Shown: positions 7,739 through 16,118 of the stretch, one piece after another
Position numbering within the stretch: the stretch's first letter is position 1
Layout of the letters: each line of letters opens with the position of its first letter
Source of the DNA: Helicobacter saguini
GTDB taxonomy: Bacteria > Campylobacterota > Campylobacteria > Campylobacterales > Helicobacteraceae
Length of the DNA: 64,000 bases
Assembly: GCF_000762875.2 (NCBI RefSeq)
Contig: NZ_JRMP02000001.1
Location: 124,001-188,000 of the forward strand
Direction of reading: 5' to 3'
Position numbers and translations under genes: made by a program
The notes under the pieces: model-generated
What the model was told of the DNA's origin: nothing
Database searches by the model: none
The model's input: the letters and a program-made list of their open reading frames with translations, nothing else

Positions 7739-10081
7739 TTACTCGCTTAAAGCGGTGATGTGGTTTTCGTTTAGTAGGTTGTAAAGGGTGTTTTGCTTGG
7801 TGAAAATTTCGCTAATTAGCTTGTAAAAATATGTATTTTTATCGCTCAAAAGGGCGTCTTTGTTAAATCTAAAATAATGTGTCGTGTCGTTTATTAAGTC
7901 GTTTATAGCGTTGAATCTAACTTGCAAAAGTTTTAAGTCATTTATTTCTAGCTCGGCGTTAGATTCTATAGAATCTTTTTTAGAATCTAAAGGGGGGATA
8001 GAATCTTGCAATTTAGATTCTATAAAAACAGAATCTTTAGAATCTTGCAACTTAGATTCTATACAATCTTTACTAGAATCTTTAGAATCTAAGCTATTTA
8101 TAGAATCTTGCGATTTAGATTCTAAAAAAACAGAATCTTTAGAATCTTGCGTTTTAGATTCTATACAATCTTTACTAGAATCTTTAGAATCTAAGCTATT
8201 TATAGAATCTTGCGACTTAAAAGAAGTGCCAAATAGCAAACTAAGCTCATTTACCTTTATAATCACGCTTTGCATAATATCGATTAGCTCAAAGCCATAG
8301 ACTACGATTTGATTTTGCGCTCCCTTTTTCTCCGCCTTAGAATCTCGCAGGGTGTTTTTTAGCTCTTCTATGCTATGCAAAAGCTCGGCGTGACTAGCTT
8401 GTATTTCTTGCGTTCTTAAAATGCGTTTAGATTCTATAAAATCTAGCAAAATGCCTAAAATGCCACTCAAGCCCTTTAATTCCTTGCTAATCAAAGGCTT
8501 TAAATTATCATGCGAAAAGCGGGGCCAAATTTTTGTAAAGATAAGCACACCAAAAATCACGCCAAGCCCTATATCAATGAGCCTATCAAACACATACACC
8601 AAAAAATCATCATAAAGCGCGCTATACATCATCACAAAAACGCACATCATAAAGCCACTCCACAGCCAAAACGGAAAACCACGCAAATACACCACAAAAA
8701 AAAGCAGCACCGCAAACAAGCTATAAAACACAATCGCATTTGCAAAAACCGCTAGGAAAATCCCAACCATAATGCCAAAAAATGTCGCTATCACATATTC
8801 CTTGCCTATCTTTTGCATACCGCCGACACTTGGTCGCACCACGCTTACGATACCCATACTTATCCAGATTCCACGATTTATATCAAGTAGCATTGCAATA
8901 AGCAGTGAAAGCCCGATAGCAAGGGAGTATTTTACGCTAAATTTGAATGTGGCGTCCTTTGTTTTAAAGGACTTTATAATGTTTTTGAAACTTTTTTGTG
9001 CGGGGGGATTAAAGGTCGTATCGATATTGCTACCAACGCGTGAGAAAGATTCTAACTTTGAGTATAGAATCTTAATGATATTTGCAAGGGCGTCTTGTTT
9101 TTGCGAGTTAAATTCTAAGAAAATTATAGAATCTGCAATCTTCCTTTGCAGCTTTGGAATCTTCCCTGCAAAAATGCGACTTAGTTCATTCAAATTATAT
9201 AGAATCTCACTTTGCAAGGATGGATAATCACGTGCGATTTTGTATTCTGGCAAGAGCGTTACTAGCATATAAATATCTTCAATTCGATAGATGTAAAATA
9301 TCGCACGTTTAATGTTTTTAATCATATAATTATCATTATACACGCTTGATTTTGTATGCAAGGTTTGCTTAATATTGTGCATAAGATTAAAGGTTAGGCT
9401 TTTGTAGCGGGTAAATTCGTGTGGATTATCCACATTTTTTAGCATATTTGAGAGATATTTTAGCACGAGCGGATAATACACCTGTGTGTATTTGCCGTAA
9501 TTTCCGGGGTTATTTAGTAGTAAAAAGCCAATAGTTGTGCCAATTAGCGCACTTGTAAAAACCACAAACATCACCTGCCAAATGGGTAGCATAATGCCAG
9601 AATCTACATACACAGCAGCTACGAGCGAATTAACCACGACAGGCACAAACATACGATAAGTATCAAGATGATACGCCCGAACCATCCCTACAAAAAATGT
9701 AAGACATAGCACAGGAAGCGAAAGATATAACGCATCAAGCGGTGTGGTATCATCAACTAACGCCTTTTTAGCAAGGAAGGAAAAAAGCCCAACGGCAATC
9801 GTGCTAAAACACGTAAAGCCTAGCATGTGAAGCTTTCTGTCGGCTTGCTGGCTTAAGGTCGCATTTAAGAAAAAAACCTGCATAGGCGTCATAATCGCCC
9901 AAATAAGCACGCCCTGCCCAAAAATAAGATAGTGCAACGTAACACTAATGGCAATTGCAAACATCGCTTTTAAAGCATAAAAAAAGGTAAAATACCCCGG
10001 GTCATAAGCCTGAATATACTTTTTTATATAATTTAAATAGAAATTCCTAGCGATATTATGTAGGGTAAATTTCTCAGTCAA
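7739..10081 (-). CDS. FUSC/YccC-family inner membrane protein
   Basis: A 780-residue protein with two sets of membrane helices (residues about 35-195 and 385-525) separated by a cytoplasmic domain, the layout of the FUSC (fusaric-acid resistance/aromatic exporter) and YccC families. Landmarks are GVLIWAIMTPMQVFF in the first set and the repeated NRGIWISMGIVSVVRPSVGG in the second, which correspond to the duplicated FUSC motif. The C-terminal cytoplasmic domain is interrupted at about residues 620-715 by DS/ES repeats that include a perfect-length tandem duplication of 34 residues. Its substrate is unknown; family members export aromatic acids or are of unknown function. It is transcribed alone, about 100 bp upstream of the antiporter gene. 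Confidence 0.82.
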   Translation of the reverse strand: MTEKFTLHNIARNFYLNYIKKYIQAYDPGYFTFFYALKAMFAIAISVTLHYLIFGQGVLIWAIMTPMQVFFLNATLSQQADRKLHMLGFTCFSTIAVGLFSFLAKKALVDDTTPLDALYLSLPVLCLTFFVGMVRAYHLDTYRMFVPVVVNSLVAAVYVDSGIMLPIWQVMFVVFTSALIGTTIGFLLLNNPGNYGKYTQVYYPLVLKYLSNMLKNVDNPHEFTRYKSLTFNLMHNIKQTLHTKSSVYNDNYMIKNIKRAIFYIYRIEDIYMLVTLLPEYKIARDYPSLQSEILYNLNELSRIFAGKIPKLQRKIADSIIFLEFNSQKQDALANIIKILYSKLESFSRVGSNIDTTFNPPAQKSFKNIIKSFKTKDATFKFSVKYSLAIGLSLLIAMLLDINRGIWISMGIVSVVRPSVGGMQKIGKEYVIATFFGIMVGIFLAVFANAIVFYSLFAVLLFFVVYLRGFPFWLWSGFMMCVFVMMYSALYDDFLVYVFDRLIDIGLGVIFGVLIFTKIWPRFSHDNLKPLISKELKGLSGILGILLDFIESKRILRTQEIQASHAELLHSIEELKNTLRDSKAEKKGAQNQIVVYGFELIDIMQSVIIKVNELSLLFGTSFKSQDSINSLDSKDSSKDCIESKTQDSKDSVFLESKSQDSINSLDSKDSSKDCIESKLQDSKDSVFIESKLQDSIPPLDSKKDSIESNAELEINDLKLLQVRFNAINDLINDTTHYFRFNKDALLSDKNTYFYKLISEIFTKQNTLYNLLNENHITALSE
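8008..8211 (-). repeat. 102-bp tandem duplication inside the FUSC gene, made of octamers
   Basis: Two adjacent 102-bp units (8008-8109 and 8110-8211) differ at only a few positions. Each encodes 34 residues of the type DSKDSSKDCIESK. Each unit contains several TAGAATCT/AGATTCTA copies. The length is a multiple of three, so the reading frame is kept. This shows how octamer clusters can expand by duplication. Confidence 0.85.
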
Positions 10082-10146
10082 ATCAAGGTCCTTAAATATT
10101 TTAGAATCTATAATTTTATATGCAAAAAAATAATGAATGTGAAATA

Positions 10147-11889
10147 TTATTTCTTAAATTTTTGCAATAAAAAATAAAAAACTTTTTGTAAAAATGGGAA
10201 ATAAAACGCAAAAAGCGTGGAGAATTTAAAGTAGCCTTTTGGTAATCTTTGCTTTACTTTTTTAAAAAGACTTAAGCAATCTTGCGGATCGCTTTTGCTA
10301 ATCGCTACGCACCGCAGGGCGCTGCAGCGATGTCGCAGCATAAATTTTACGCCATTTTGCAGTCTTTCTTTATATTCGCTATTAGAATCTAGCTCGCTAA
10401 AGTCAAGCAAACTCGCACCCATCGCTAAAAACGAATAGCTAAGATAATACTCACTCCCAACTTTTGCGTCCTTAAAAGCGTTTAGTAGTGGGGCTTTAAA
10501 AGGCGGCGGCGTGTGCGTTTTCGCATTAAAATTCATCGTAGAACCCGCTCTTATGCGGTATTTGTAAAGCTCATTTCCCATAAATATCACATTTTGCAAA
10601 TTAGTTAGAATCATAAATGAGAATAGCTGGTCTTCACTATGGACAAAATCTAGGAATCTAATGCGATTTTTACGGAAAGATTCTAAGGGGAATAACATAC
10701 TCCAACACATAGCTATTAAACTCCTAGCTTTATAGTCTAAAAGTTGCGTATTTTGTAATATTTGCCCGTCCTTAAATTCACTACTTCGCTTGATTATCCC
10801 GCCATCGAATCTCTCGCCATTTTCGTTAATGTTGCAAAAATCATGCCACACCGCCACGCCTTTCAAATTATGGTGCTGGGCAACGTTTTCTTTAATAGGG
10901 CGGTGGGTGGACGATAGGTTTTTAGAATCTAGATTTTGTGATTTCATAGAATCTTGCAACTTAGATTCTATATTTTCTAACTTTTTAGAATCTTCCAACT
11001 TAGATTCTATATTTTCTTGTGCGTTGGCAAAATTCGCAGTTGCAGGATTTGTTTTAATCTTACAAATGGGTGGTCGGGTGGGAATAGATTGAGACAAATC
11101 TTGCAACTGCGAATTTTGCATATTAGATTCTATAGAATCTATTTTTTGCGTTTCACTATTTTTCAACAAAACGTTTTTAGATTCCATAGAATCTTGATTC
11201 TGTAAATTCATAGAATCTTTAGCATTAGATTCTATATTTCCTAATTTTTTAGAATCTAAATTACTAATTTTAGAATCTTGCAAGTTAGATTCTATAAATT
11301 CATTCAACGTCTTAACGCACACTTCAATGCAATCCAAAGTCAGCTCATCATCGGAATCTAAAAAATGCACATATTCGCATTTAGATTCTAAATTGATAGA
11401 ATCTTGCGACTTAGATTCTATCAAATCCTTAGAATCCGCATTAAAAAAAACAAAAACTTCCTGCTTTGCGTTAAGTGTAACCGCTTCGCTTCTCTGCCTT
11501 GCCTCAGCAAACGCTCCCCTATAAGTGTAAAAACCCTTTTGCATTTTGATAGAATCTTGCAAGTTAGATTCTATATTTCCTAATTTTTTATCTAAAATAT
11601 TATAATTTTTAGAATCTAAATCGCATAGTTCTAACTCATTAAACAAATAATCTAACCCCACATTTCGCGCACTTCCCTGCCCACCATTTGGCTTTTTTAT
11701 AAGCACAAAACGAGAATCACGTCGCACAAAATCTAGGGCAATATCAAAGCAAGAATCACTACTACCATCATCAATCATTATCACTTCAATATTCTTATAA
11801 CTTTGCTTTTGACACGACTCCAAACACGGCGTAAGAAACTTTTCAACATTAAATATCGGCACAATAATCGCCACTTTTGGATTAAACAT
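10147..11889 (-). CDS. Family 2 glycosyltransferase with a very large repeat-derived insert
   Basis: The N-terminus is a GT-A fold typical of GT2: VAIIVPIFNVEKFLTPCL, the nucleotide-binding VIMIDDGSSDS and NGGQGSARNVGLDYL. The DxD-like YVHFLDSDDELT follows only after an octamer-rich break. Residues about 195-335 are a second insert of NIESKLQDSKKLENIESK type, which contains the in-frame 93-bp palindromic element. The catalytic core resumes at AVWHDFCNINENGERFDGG, with the SEDQLFSFMIL motif that usually holds the catalytic base. The C-terminal 100 residues are basic and hydrophobic, probably membrane-associated. Normal relatives are around 330-350 residues, so roughly 230 residues are extra. 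It may still be active if the inserts loop out. The product is likely a surface glycan. Confidence 0.85.
   Translation of the reverse strand: MFNPKVAIIVPIFNVEKFLTPCLESCQKQSYKNIEVIMIDDGSSDSCFDIALDFVRRDSRFVLIKKPNGGQGSARNVGLDYLFNELELCDLDSKNYNILDKKLGNIESNLQDSIKMQKGFYTYRGAFAEARQRSEAVTLNAKQEVFVFFNADSKDLIESKSQDSINLESKCEYVHFLDSDDELTLDCIEVCVKTLNEFIESNLQDSKISNLDSKKLGNIESNAKDSMNLQNQDSMESKNVLLKNSETQKIDSIESNMQNSQLQDLSQSIPTRPPICKIKTNPATANFANAQENIESKLEDSKKLENIESKLQDSMKSQNLDSKNLSSTHRPIKENVAQHHNLKGVAVWHDFCNINENGERFDGGIIKRSSEFKDGQILQNTQLLDYKARSLIAMCWSMLFPLESFRKNRIRFLDFVHSEDQLFSFMILTNLQNVIFMGNELYKYRIRAGSTMNFNAKTHTPPPFKAPLLNAFKDAKVGSEYYLSYSFLAMGASLLDFSELDSNSEYKERLQNGVKFMLRHRCSALRCVAISKSDPQDCLSLFKKVKQRLPKGYFKFSTLFAFYFPFLQKVFYFLLQKFKK
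11027..11119. repeat. 93-bp palindromic element, copy A (in frame in GT2 gene)
   Basis: The outer 18 bases GCAAAATTCGCAGTTGCA (11027-11044) are exactly the reverse complement of 11102-11119. Pairing extends to 26 bp with a single mismatch that is a G-U wobble in RNA. The 41-base loop carries the box GGGTGGTCGGGTGGG. It is translated on the minus strand as a Pro-containing segment including QSIPTRPPICKIK. Copy B at 40569-40661 has the same length, loop and reading frame. Confidence 0.85.
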
Positions 11890-11976
11890 AAAACTTAAAT
11901 CCTTAAAATATAGAATCTAATTTACATAATAACCATATTTTATAAAGTATTTAATCAATTTTCACAAAATTTATTG

Positions 11977-11982
11977 TATAAT
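11977..11982 (+). promoter_or_regulatory. -10 box TATAAT upstream of rplU
   Basis: A perfect TATAAT lies 35 bases before the rplU start codon in an AT-rich region, with no clear -35, which is normal for Helicobacter vegetative promoters. A start about seven bases downstream would give a leader near 28 nt. Confidence 0.6.
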
Positions 11983-12016
11983 GTCAGCTTTTTAAATTTG
12001 AAATTAAGGATGCGAA

Positions 12017-12325
12017 ATGCAGGCTATTTTTGAGAACGGAGGCAAGCAATACAGGGCGCAAGTCGGCGATATTTTGCTGCTTGATAAACTAAGCCTTGAG
12101 CCAAAGTCTAAGCTAGATGTTGAAAATGTGCTAGCTATCGTGGATGGCGATAATATCGAGGTTGGGACGCCTTATCTTAGCGGGAAAAAGGTCGCTTTAG
12201 AGGTGATAAATGAGGGTCGTGGTCGCAAGGTGATTACCTTTAAAAAGCGGCGACGTAAGGATAGTAAGACAAAACGTGGTTTTAGACGCGATTTTACGCG
12301 CGTGAAGGTCGTTGGGATTAGTTAA
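12017..12325 (+). CDS. rplU: 50S ribosomal protein L21
   Basis: L21 binds 23S rRNA in the large subunit. The 102-residue length and the start MQAIFENGGKQYRAQVGD are diagnostic, as is the basic C-terminal GRGRKVITFKKRRRKDSK segment. It is preceded by AAGGA and a TATAAT promoter and followed by rpmA 81 bp later, the universal rplU-rpmA pair. There are no octamers in the coding sequence, as expected for a compact essential protein. Confidence 0.98.
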   Translation: MQAIFENGGKQYRAQVGDILLLDKLSLEPKSKLDVENVLAIVDGDNIEVGTPYLSGKKVALEVINEGRGRKVITFKKRRRKDSKTKRGFRRDFTRVKVVGIS

Positions 12326-12406
12326 AGTTCTAAAATTCATAACTTTTTGGCAGGATGAAGTTAGAATCTAAGTTCTAAATTTCATAACTTTTATAAGGAG
12401 AAAATT

Positions 12407-12688
12407 ATGGCACACAAGAAAGGTCAAGGTAGCACACAAAATAACCGCGATTCAGCGGGTCGTAGGCTTGGGGTTAAGAAGTTTGGTTCGCAGTTTGTTC
12501 GCGCTGGTAACATTATCGTGCGGCAACGTGGCACAAAGGTGCATTTGGGCGAAAATGTCGGTATGGGAAAAGACCACACGATTTACGCACTAATCGATGG
12601 TATCGTGGAGTTTAAGCAGAAAAATAAACTGCGTAAAAAAGTCTCGGTAATTGCGGCAGATTCTACGCAAAATAATGCAAAAAAATAG
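12407..12688 (+). CDS. rpmA: 50S ribosomal protein L27
   Basis: L27 sits near the peptidyl-transferase centre. The protein starts [18 protein letters not shown], which lacks the N-terminal extension that Firmicutes cleave, and continues with [25 protein letters not shown], invariant in the family. The length of 93 residues is slightly long because of a polar C-terminal tail ([11 protein letters not shown]). AAGGAG precedes the ATG. Co-transcription with rplU is likely. The short gap between them holds one octamer copy. Confidence 0.98.
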   Translation: MAHKKGQGSTQNNRDSAGRRLGVKKFGSQFVRAGNIIVRQRGTKVHLGENVGMGKDHTIYALIDGIVEFKQKNKLRKKVSVIAADSTQNNAKK

Positions 12689-12819
12689 AATTTATTTTAT
12701 ATGTTCACTGCTTATTAGGGATAGAATCTTGTTTTATGCTATAAGTTAGATTCTATAAAAAAGATTCTACATAAAATGACTTCAAAAAAGATTTTATGAA
12801 AATATCAAAAGGGTGAAAA

Positions 12820-13672
12820 ATGATGTATAGATTCTCACTTTCAAGGCTTTTTAATAGACTTGCTAGTTTATTTGTGTTTGATAGGCAAAAGCGGCATGAG
12901 CTGCGTGCAAAATACGATGATAACATACGGGGGGGGGGTAAGACTTACTCGCTCTGGGGCTTTTATCAATGAATTTAGGCTAAATACTGAATCTAATTTC
13001 GCTCTTTTAAGTAACGCACTCGCCGACAAGCACGGCTTAGGAATGCTAAATCTTATGCTACACACAACGCATGTTCCACCGCAGTATTACGACATTTTTT
13101 ACAAGGCATATTATGCACGCGAAAATACGCAAAATCTAGTCTTTATCGATTGCGGCGTGTGGGCTGGGCAGGTCGTTGATTTGGGGCTTCACGTGGGTGC
13201 GAAAGTGTATGCCTTTGAGCCAAATAAGTATCTTGCGCCACTTTTGCGGAAAAAATATGCGGAAAATGCGGATGTGATTTTCTATCAAAAGGCTGTGGGT
13301 GTGGGCAATTTTCACACGAAATTTAGCGAGTTTAATACACTTTCTCAAGGCAATACAATCACAATAGATTCTAGAAATGATATAGAATCTAATGCGAATT
13401 TTTATGATGTGGAAGTGGTGGATTTGTGCGAGATTATCGAAGGGCAAATTCTAAAGGCACATGACAAAATCTATTTTTTAAAGCTTGATATTGAGGGCGC
13501 GGAATTTGAAATAATGGATAAACTTATCGATAAAAAATTGTATGAAAAAATCGACCACATCGCCTGTGAAACGCACGAACGTTATTATATGGATGGTGAT
13601 TTCAAGATAGCGAATCTGAAAGAAAAAATACAGAAAAATAATATAAAGAATATTTTCCTTGATTGGATATAG
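12820..13672 (+). CDS. FkbM-family methyltransferase, phase-variable through a G10 tract (OFF register)
   Basis: FkbM-family enzymes are SAM-dependent O-methyltransferases, commonly acting on surface sugars. The domain begins at LVFIDCGVWAGQVVDLGLHVGAKVYAFEPN (SAM-binding motif I and following strand) and includes FLKLDIEGAEFEIMDKL near the C-terminus. The best start is the ATG at 12820, which gives the natural leader MMYRFSLSRLFNRLASLFVF and a basic KRHELRAKY. That frame runs into ten G at 12929-12938 and stops 16 codons after the tract begins. The catalytic part is in the other frame, whose only upstream starts are a TTG at 12860 and an internal ATG with no ribosome site. Nine or 12 G would give a 283- or 284-residue protein. 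The stop TAG is supplied by an octamer copy. Confidence 0.82.
12929..12938 (+). repeat. Poly-G tract (10 G), translational phase switch of the FkbM gene
   Basis: Ten G separate the initiating frame (codon boundary at 12928) from the catalytic frame (codon boundary at 12938). Loss of one G or gain of two restores the fusion. The tract lies just after an ideal basic N-terminal segment, as in other Campylobacterota contingency genes. Confidence 0.88.
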
Positions 13673-13689
13673 AATCTACAAAATTATTC

Positions 13690-13716
13690 TAAACTTTTAA
13701 CAAAACTTGCCGATTA
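13690..13716 (+). promoter_or_regulatory. Sigma-28 (FliA) promoter upstream of fliD
   Basis: TAAACTTT at 13690-13697 and GCCGATTA at 13709-13716 are separated by exactly 11 bases. The enterobacterial FliA consensus is TAAAGTTT-N11-GCCGATAA, so each half matches at seven of eight positions. The fliD start is 190 bases downstream, with no other gene between, implying a long leader. A TATAAT-like box near 13800 could add a second start. Confidence 0.65.
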
Positions 13717-13740
13717 TAGAATCTAGATTCTAAAAGTAAA

Positions 13741-13806
13741 AGGCTTTCACCTTAAAGGGTAGTGGAACAAAAAAGATATAAATCCTAAAGCCACCCTTTT
13801 ATAATG
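13741..13806. repeat. Intergenic GGGTGG-type palindromic repeat upstream of fliD
   Basis: AAAGGGTAGTGG near the left end faces CCACCCTTTT near the right end, forming an imperfect stem. The same boxes recur at 18408-18530, 39263-39337, 42167-42450 and 54800-54890, always intergenic and bordered by TAGAATCTAGATTCTA palindromes. Here one lies just before it at 13717. Confidence 0.65.
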
Positions 13807-13905
13807 AAAGATAAAGGAAACAAAACATTTTAAGGATAAAATATAGAATCTAAAGCAATAAATGGAATACAAATTTCTTATACATTAAAACATTAGGAGA
13901 ATATT

Positions 13906-15936
13906 ATGGCAGGTAAGATTACATCACTAGGTCTTGGTAGCTCGGTGCTTAACTCTGACGTAATTGATAAATTAAAAAAAGCTGACGAAGACAACATGGT
14001 AAAGCCCATCGATAAAAAGATGGAAATGAATTTAGAAAAGCAAAAGCAGCTTGTAGAAATTGAAACCGCTGTGGGCGCACTTCGCGCTAGTGCGAAAAAG
14101 TTAGCGGACTACTCAACTTTCCTAAGCCGAAATGTAAGCGTATCAGGCGATGCGGTAAAGGCAACTGCTGCTGATGGTATCCCTGTGCAAAGTGTGAATA
14201 TCGAGGTTAAAAACCTTGCCAAAAGCGATATAAATGAAATCGGCACTAAGTTTGCAAGTAAAGAGGACGCTTTTACTAACGAAGACACAAAGCTAGACTT
14301 TTACTCAAATGGTAAAAACTATAGCGTAGATATAAAAGGCGGGATGAATGTCGCTGAAGTAGCCCAAGCAATCACTGATGCAACCGATGGTAAGATTATG
14401 GGCGTAGTGATGAAAACAGGTGGTGAAAAGCCCTACCAGCTAATGATAAACTCAAAAGAGACAGGCGAAAATAATAGAATCTATTTTGGTCCTATCTTGC
14501 GTGGAGAGCGAATTAGCAGCAGCGACATTAAGCTAGAGGGCGAAAAAGACTTTTTTATCGAGGTAAAAGATAAAAATGGTGCTACACAAAAAATAGGAAT
14601 AACCACTGATTTATCAAATGCAAGTGATAGAGCGGAAGCCTTGCGTTCGGCGATAAAAGAAGCGATAAATAATAATGAAGCTACAAAAGGGCTAGTAGAT
14701 TCTGGCGATATTAGCGTAGGACTTGTAAATGAGGGTCAAAGCCTTATTTTTAATGATAAACGCGGATATAAAATAAGTGTGGGCGGAGAAAAGGCTGGAA
14801 TGCTAGGCTTTGTGAATAAAGAAGCTGAAGTTAAGAACTTGTTTGACGCGGGAAGCGAAGTAAAAGCGGGAGCGTTAAGTGGGACATTTAATATCAATGA
14901 TACCACTATTGACCTTGCCGCTATTACTAAAAAGGAAAATACCGCAGAGCAAAACGCCGCTGCAATAGTAGAGGCGATGAATAAAGTCGATGGGCTAACT
15001 GCTAGTGTGGAAAATAATAAGATTTCCTTTAACGCAAATGGTAAAGAAGTAAATATCACTAGCACGAATGAAAAGAATTTGCTTGACTTAACAGGTATCA
15101 AAAGTGGCAAGTATAAAGACTTTGCAACTGTGCAGCAAAACCTTTTCAAGCTTAAAAATGTGCAATCTGCACAAGATAGCGAGGTGCTATATAATGGCGC
15201 TAGTATCAAACGTCCAACAAATACACTTGATGATGTCGTGGGCGGCTTAACGATTAATCTTCAAAAGGTAAGCGAAGAGGGCAAACCTGATGTGATTACG
15301 GTATCGCAAAATACCGATGATTTGGTAAAAGAAGTGGCTGAGTTTGTAAAGGCGTATAACGAGGCTGTGCCAAAGCTAGATGCGGTAACAAAATTTGATG
15401 CAGACACGAAGCGTGGCGGTGTATTTAGCACAGAATCTATTATAAGGAATATCCGCCCTGCACTTAATCAAGCCATAACGCAAAGCATTACAAATGGCAC
15501 TGATGTGAAAAGTTTAATGGATTATGGAATCAGCATTAATGATAAAAGCTTTATGAGCCTAGATTCTGGCAAACTTGCTTCGGCGGTGAGTGCTGACCCT
15601 GAGAGAGTAAAAGATGTATTTTATGGTGGGGAGAAAAAAGATTCTAGTGGGAAATATAATCGCTATGATGGAATCTTTACTAAGGTTAGCAATGTTTTAG
15701 GAGACTTAGTTGATGGTGGCAATGCAAAGCTTAAGACATTTAGCCAGACTTTAGAGCGAGAATTGAAAAACTATAACGCAGAAAGGGAAAAGTCTAAAAA
15801 AATGCTTGACGCACGCTATGAGACTATGGCACAAAGATTTGCAAGTTTTGATGAGCAAATAGCAAAGGCAAATAACTCCTTTAACGCAGTGCAAATGATG
15901 ATAGACCAACAAGCCGGCGAGAAGAAGAAAAACTAA
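13906..15936 (+). CDS. fliD: Flagellar filament cap protein FliD (HAP2)
   Basis: FliD is exported by the flagellar type III system and caps the growing filament, helping flagellin to fold. The 676-residue length fits Helicobacter FliD (close to 685). The N-terminus GKITSLGLGSSVLNSDVIDKLKKADE and the C-terminal coiled coil (FSQTLERELKNYNAEREKSKK through AQRFASFDEQIAKANNSFNAVQMMI) are the two conserved ends that form the stalk. Central repeats such as VNITSTNEKNLLDLTGI belong to the surface domains. AGGAG precedes the ATG. It stands alone behind a sigma-28-like promoter and is followed by a stem-loop. It carries few octamers and no ES/DS insert. Confidence 0.96.
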   Translation: MAGKITSLGLGSSVLNSDVIDKLKKADEDNMVKPIDKKMEMNLEKQKQLVEIETAVGALRASAKKLADYSTFLSRNVSVSGDAVKATAADGIPVQSVNIEVKNLAKSDINEIGTKFASKEDAFTNEDTKLDFYSNGKNYSVDIKGGMNVAEVAQAITDATDGKIMGVVMKTGGEKPYQLMINSKETGENNRIYFGPILRGERISSSDIKLEGEKDFFIEVKDKNGATQKIGITTDLSNASDRAEALRSAIKEAINNNEATKGLVDSGDISVGLVNEGQSLIFNDKRGYKISVGGEKAGMLGFVNKEAEVKNLFDAGSEVKAGALSGTFNINDTTIDLAAITKKENTAEQNAAAIVEAMNKVDGLTASVENNKISFNANGKEVNITSTNEKNLLDLTGIKSGKYKDFATVQQNLFKLKNVQSAQDSEVLYNGASIKRPTNTLDDVVGGLTINLQKVSEEGKPDVITVSQNTDDLVKEVAEFVKAYNEAVPKLDAVTKFDADTKRGGVFSTESIIRNIRPALNQAITQSITNGTDVKSLMDYGISINDKSFMSLDSGKLASAVSADPERVKDVFYGGEKKDSSGKYNRYDGIFTKVSNVLGDLVDGGNAKLKTFSQTLERELKNYNAEREKSKKMLDARYETMAQRFASFDEQIAKANNSFNAVQMMIDQQAGEKKKN

Positions 15937-15940
15937 CCCT

Positions 15941-15965
15941 TTTATAGAATCTAAGATTCTATAAA
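15941..15965 (+). terminator. Stem-loop made of two octamers after fliD
   Basis: TTTATAGAATCT at 15941-15952 pairs perfectly with AGATTCTATAAA at 15954-15965 around a single base, directly after the fliD stop. It may act in transcription termination or 3'-end protection. There is no U-run immediately after it, so classical intrinsic termination is not certain. Confidence 0.45.
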
Positions 15966-16118
15966 GGTGTATTTTAAATCGATATTTGCTACTTTTCTAA
16001 ACATTTCCCATTTTTTTTGCAAAGTTGTATTGATAATATTTACTTTAATTGCTAATCATATTACACTAAAAAGATTCATTTCTTTAAACTAGCGTGAATT
16101 CGCAAAATAAGGATTAAA

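Noticed and set aside
9420-9440. TTATCCACA DnaA-box matches (also near 39540 and 56393)
   Set aside because: Isolated single sites in or near genes, no cluster, no dnaA; not an origin.
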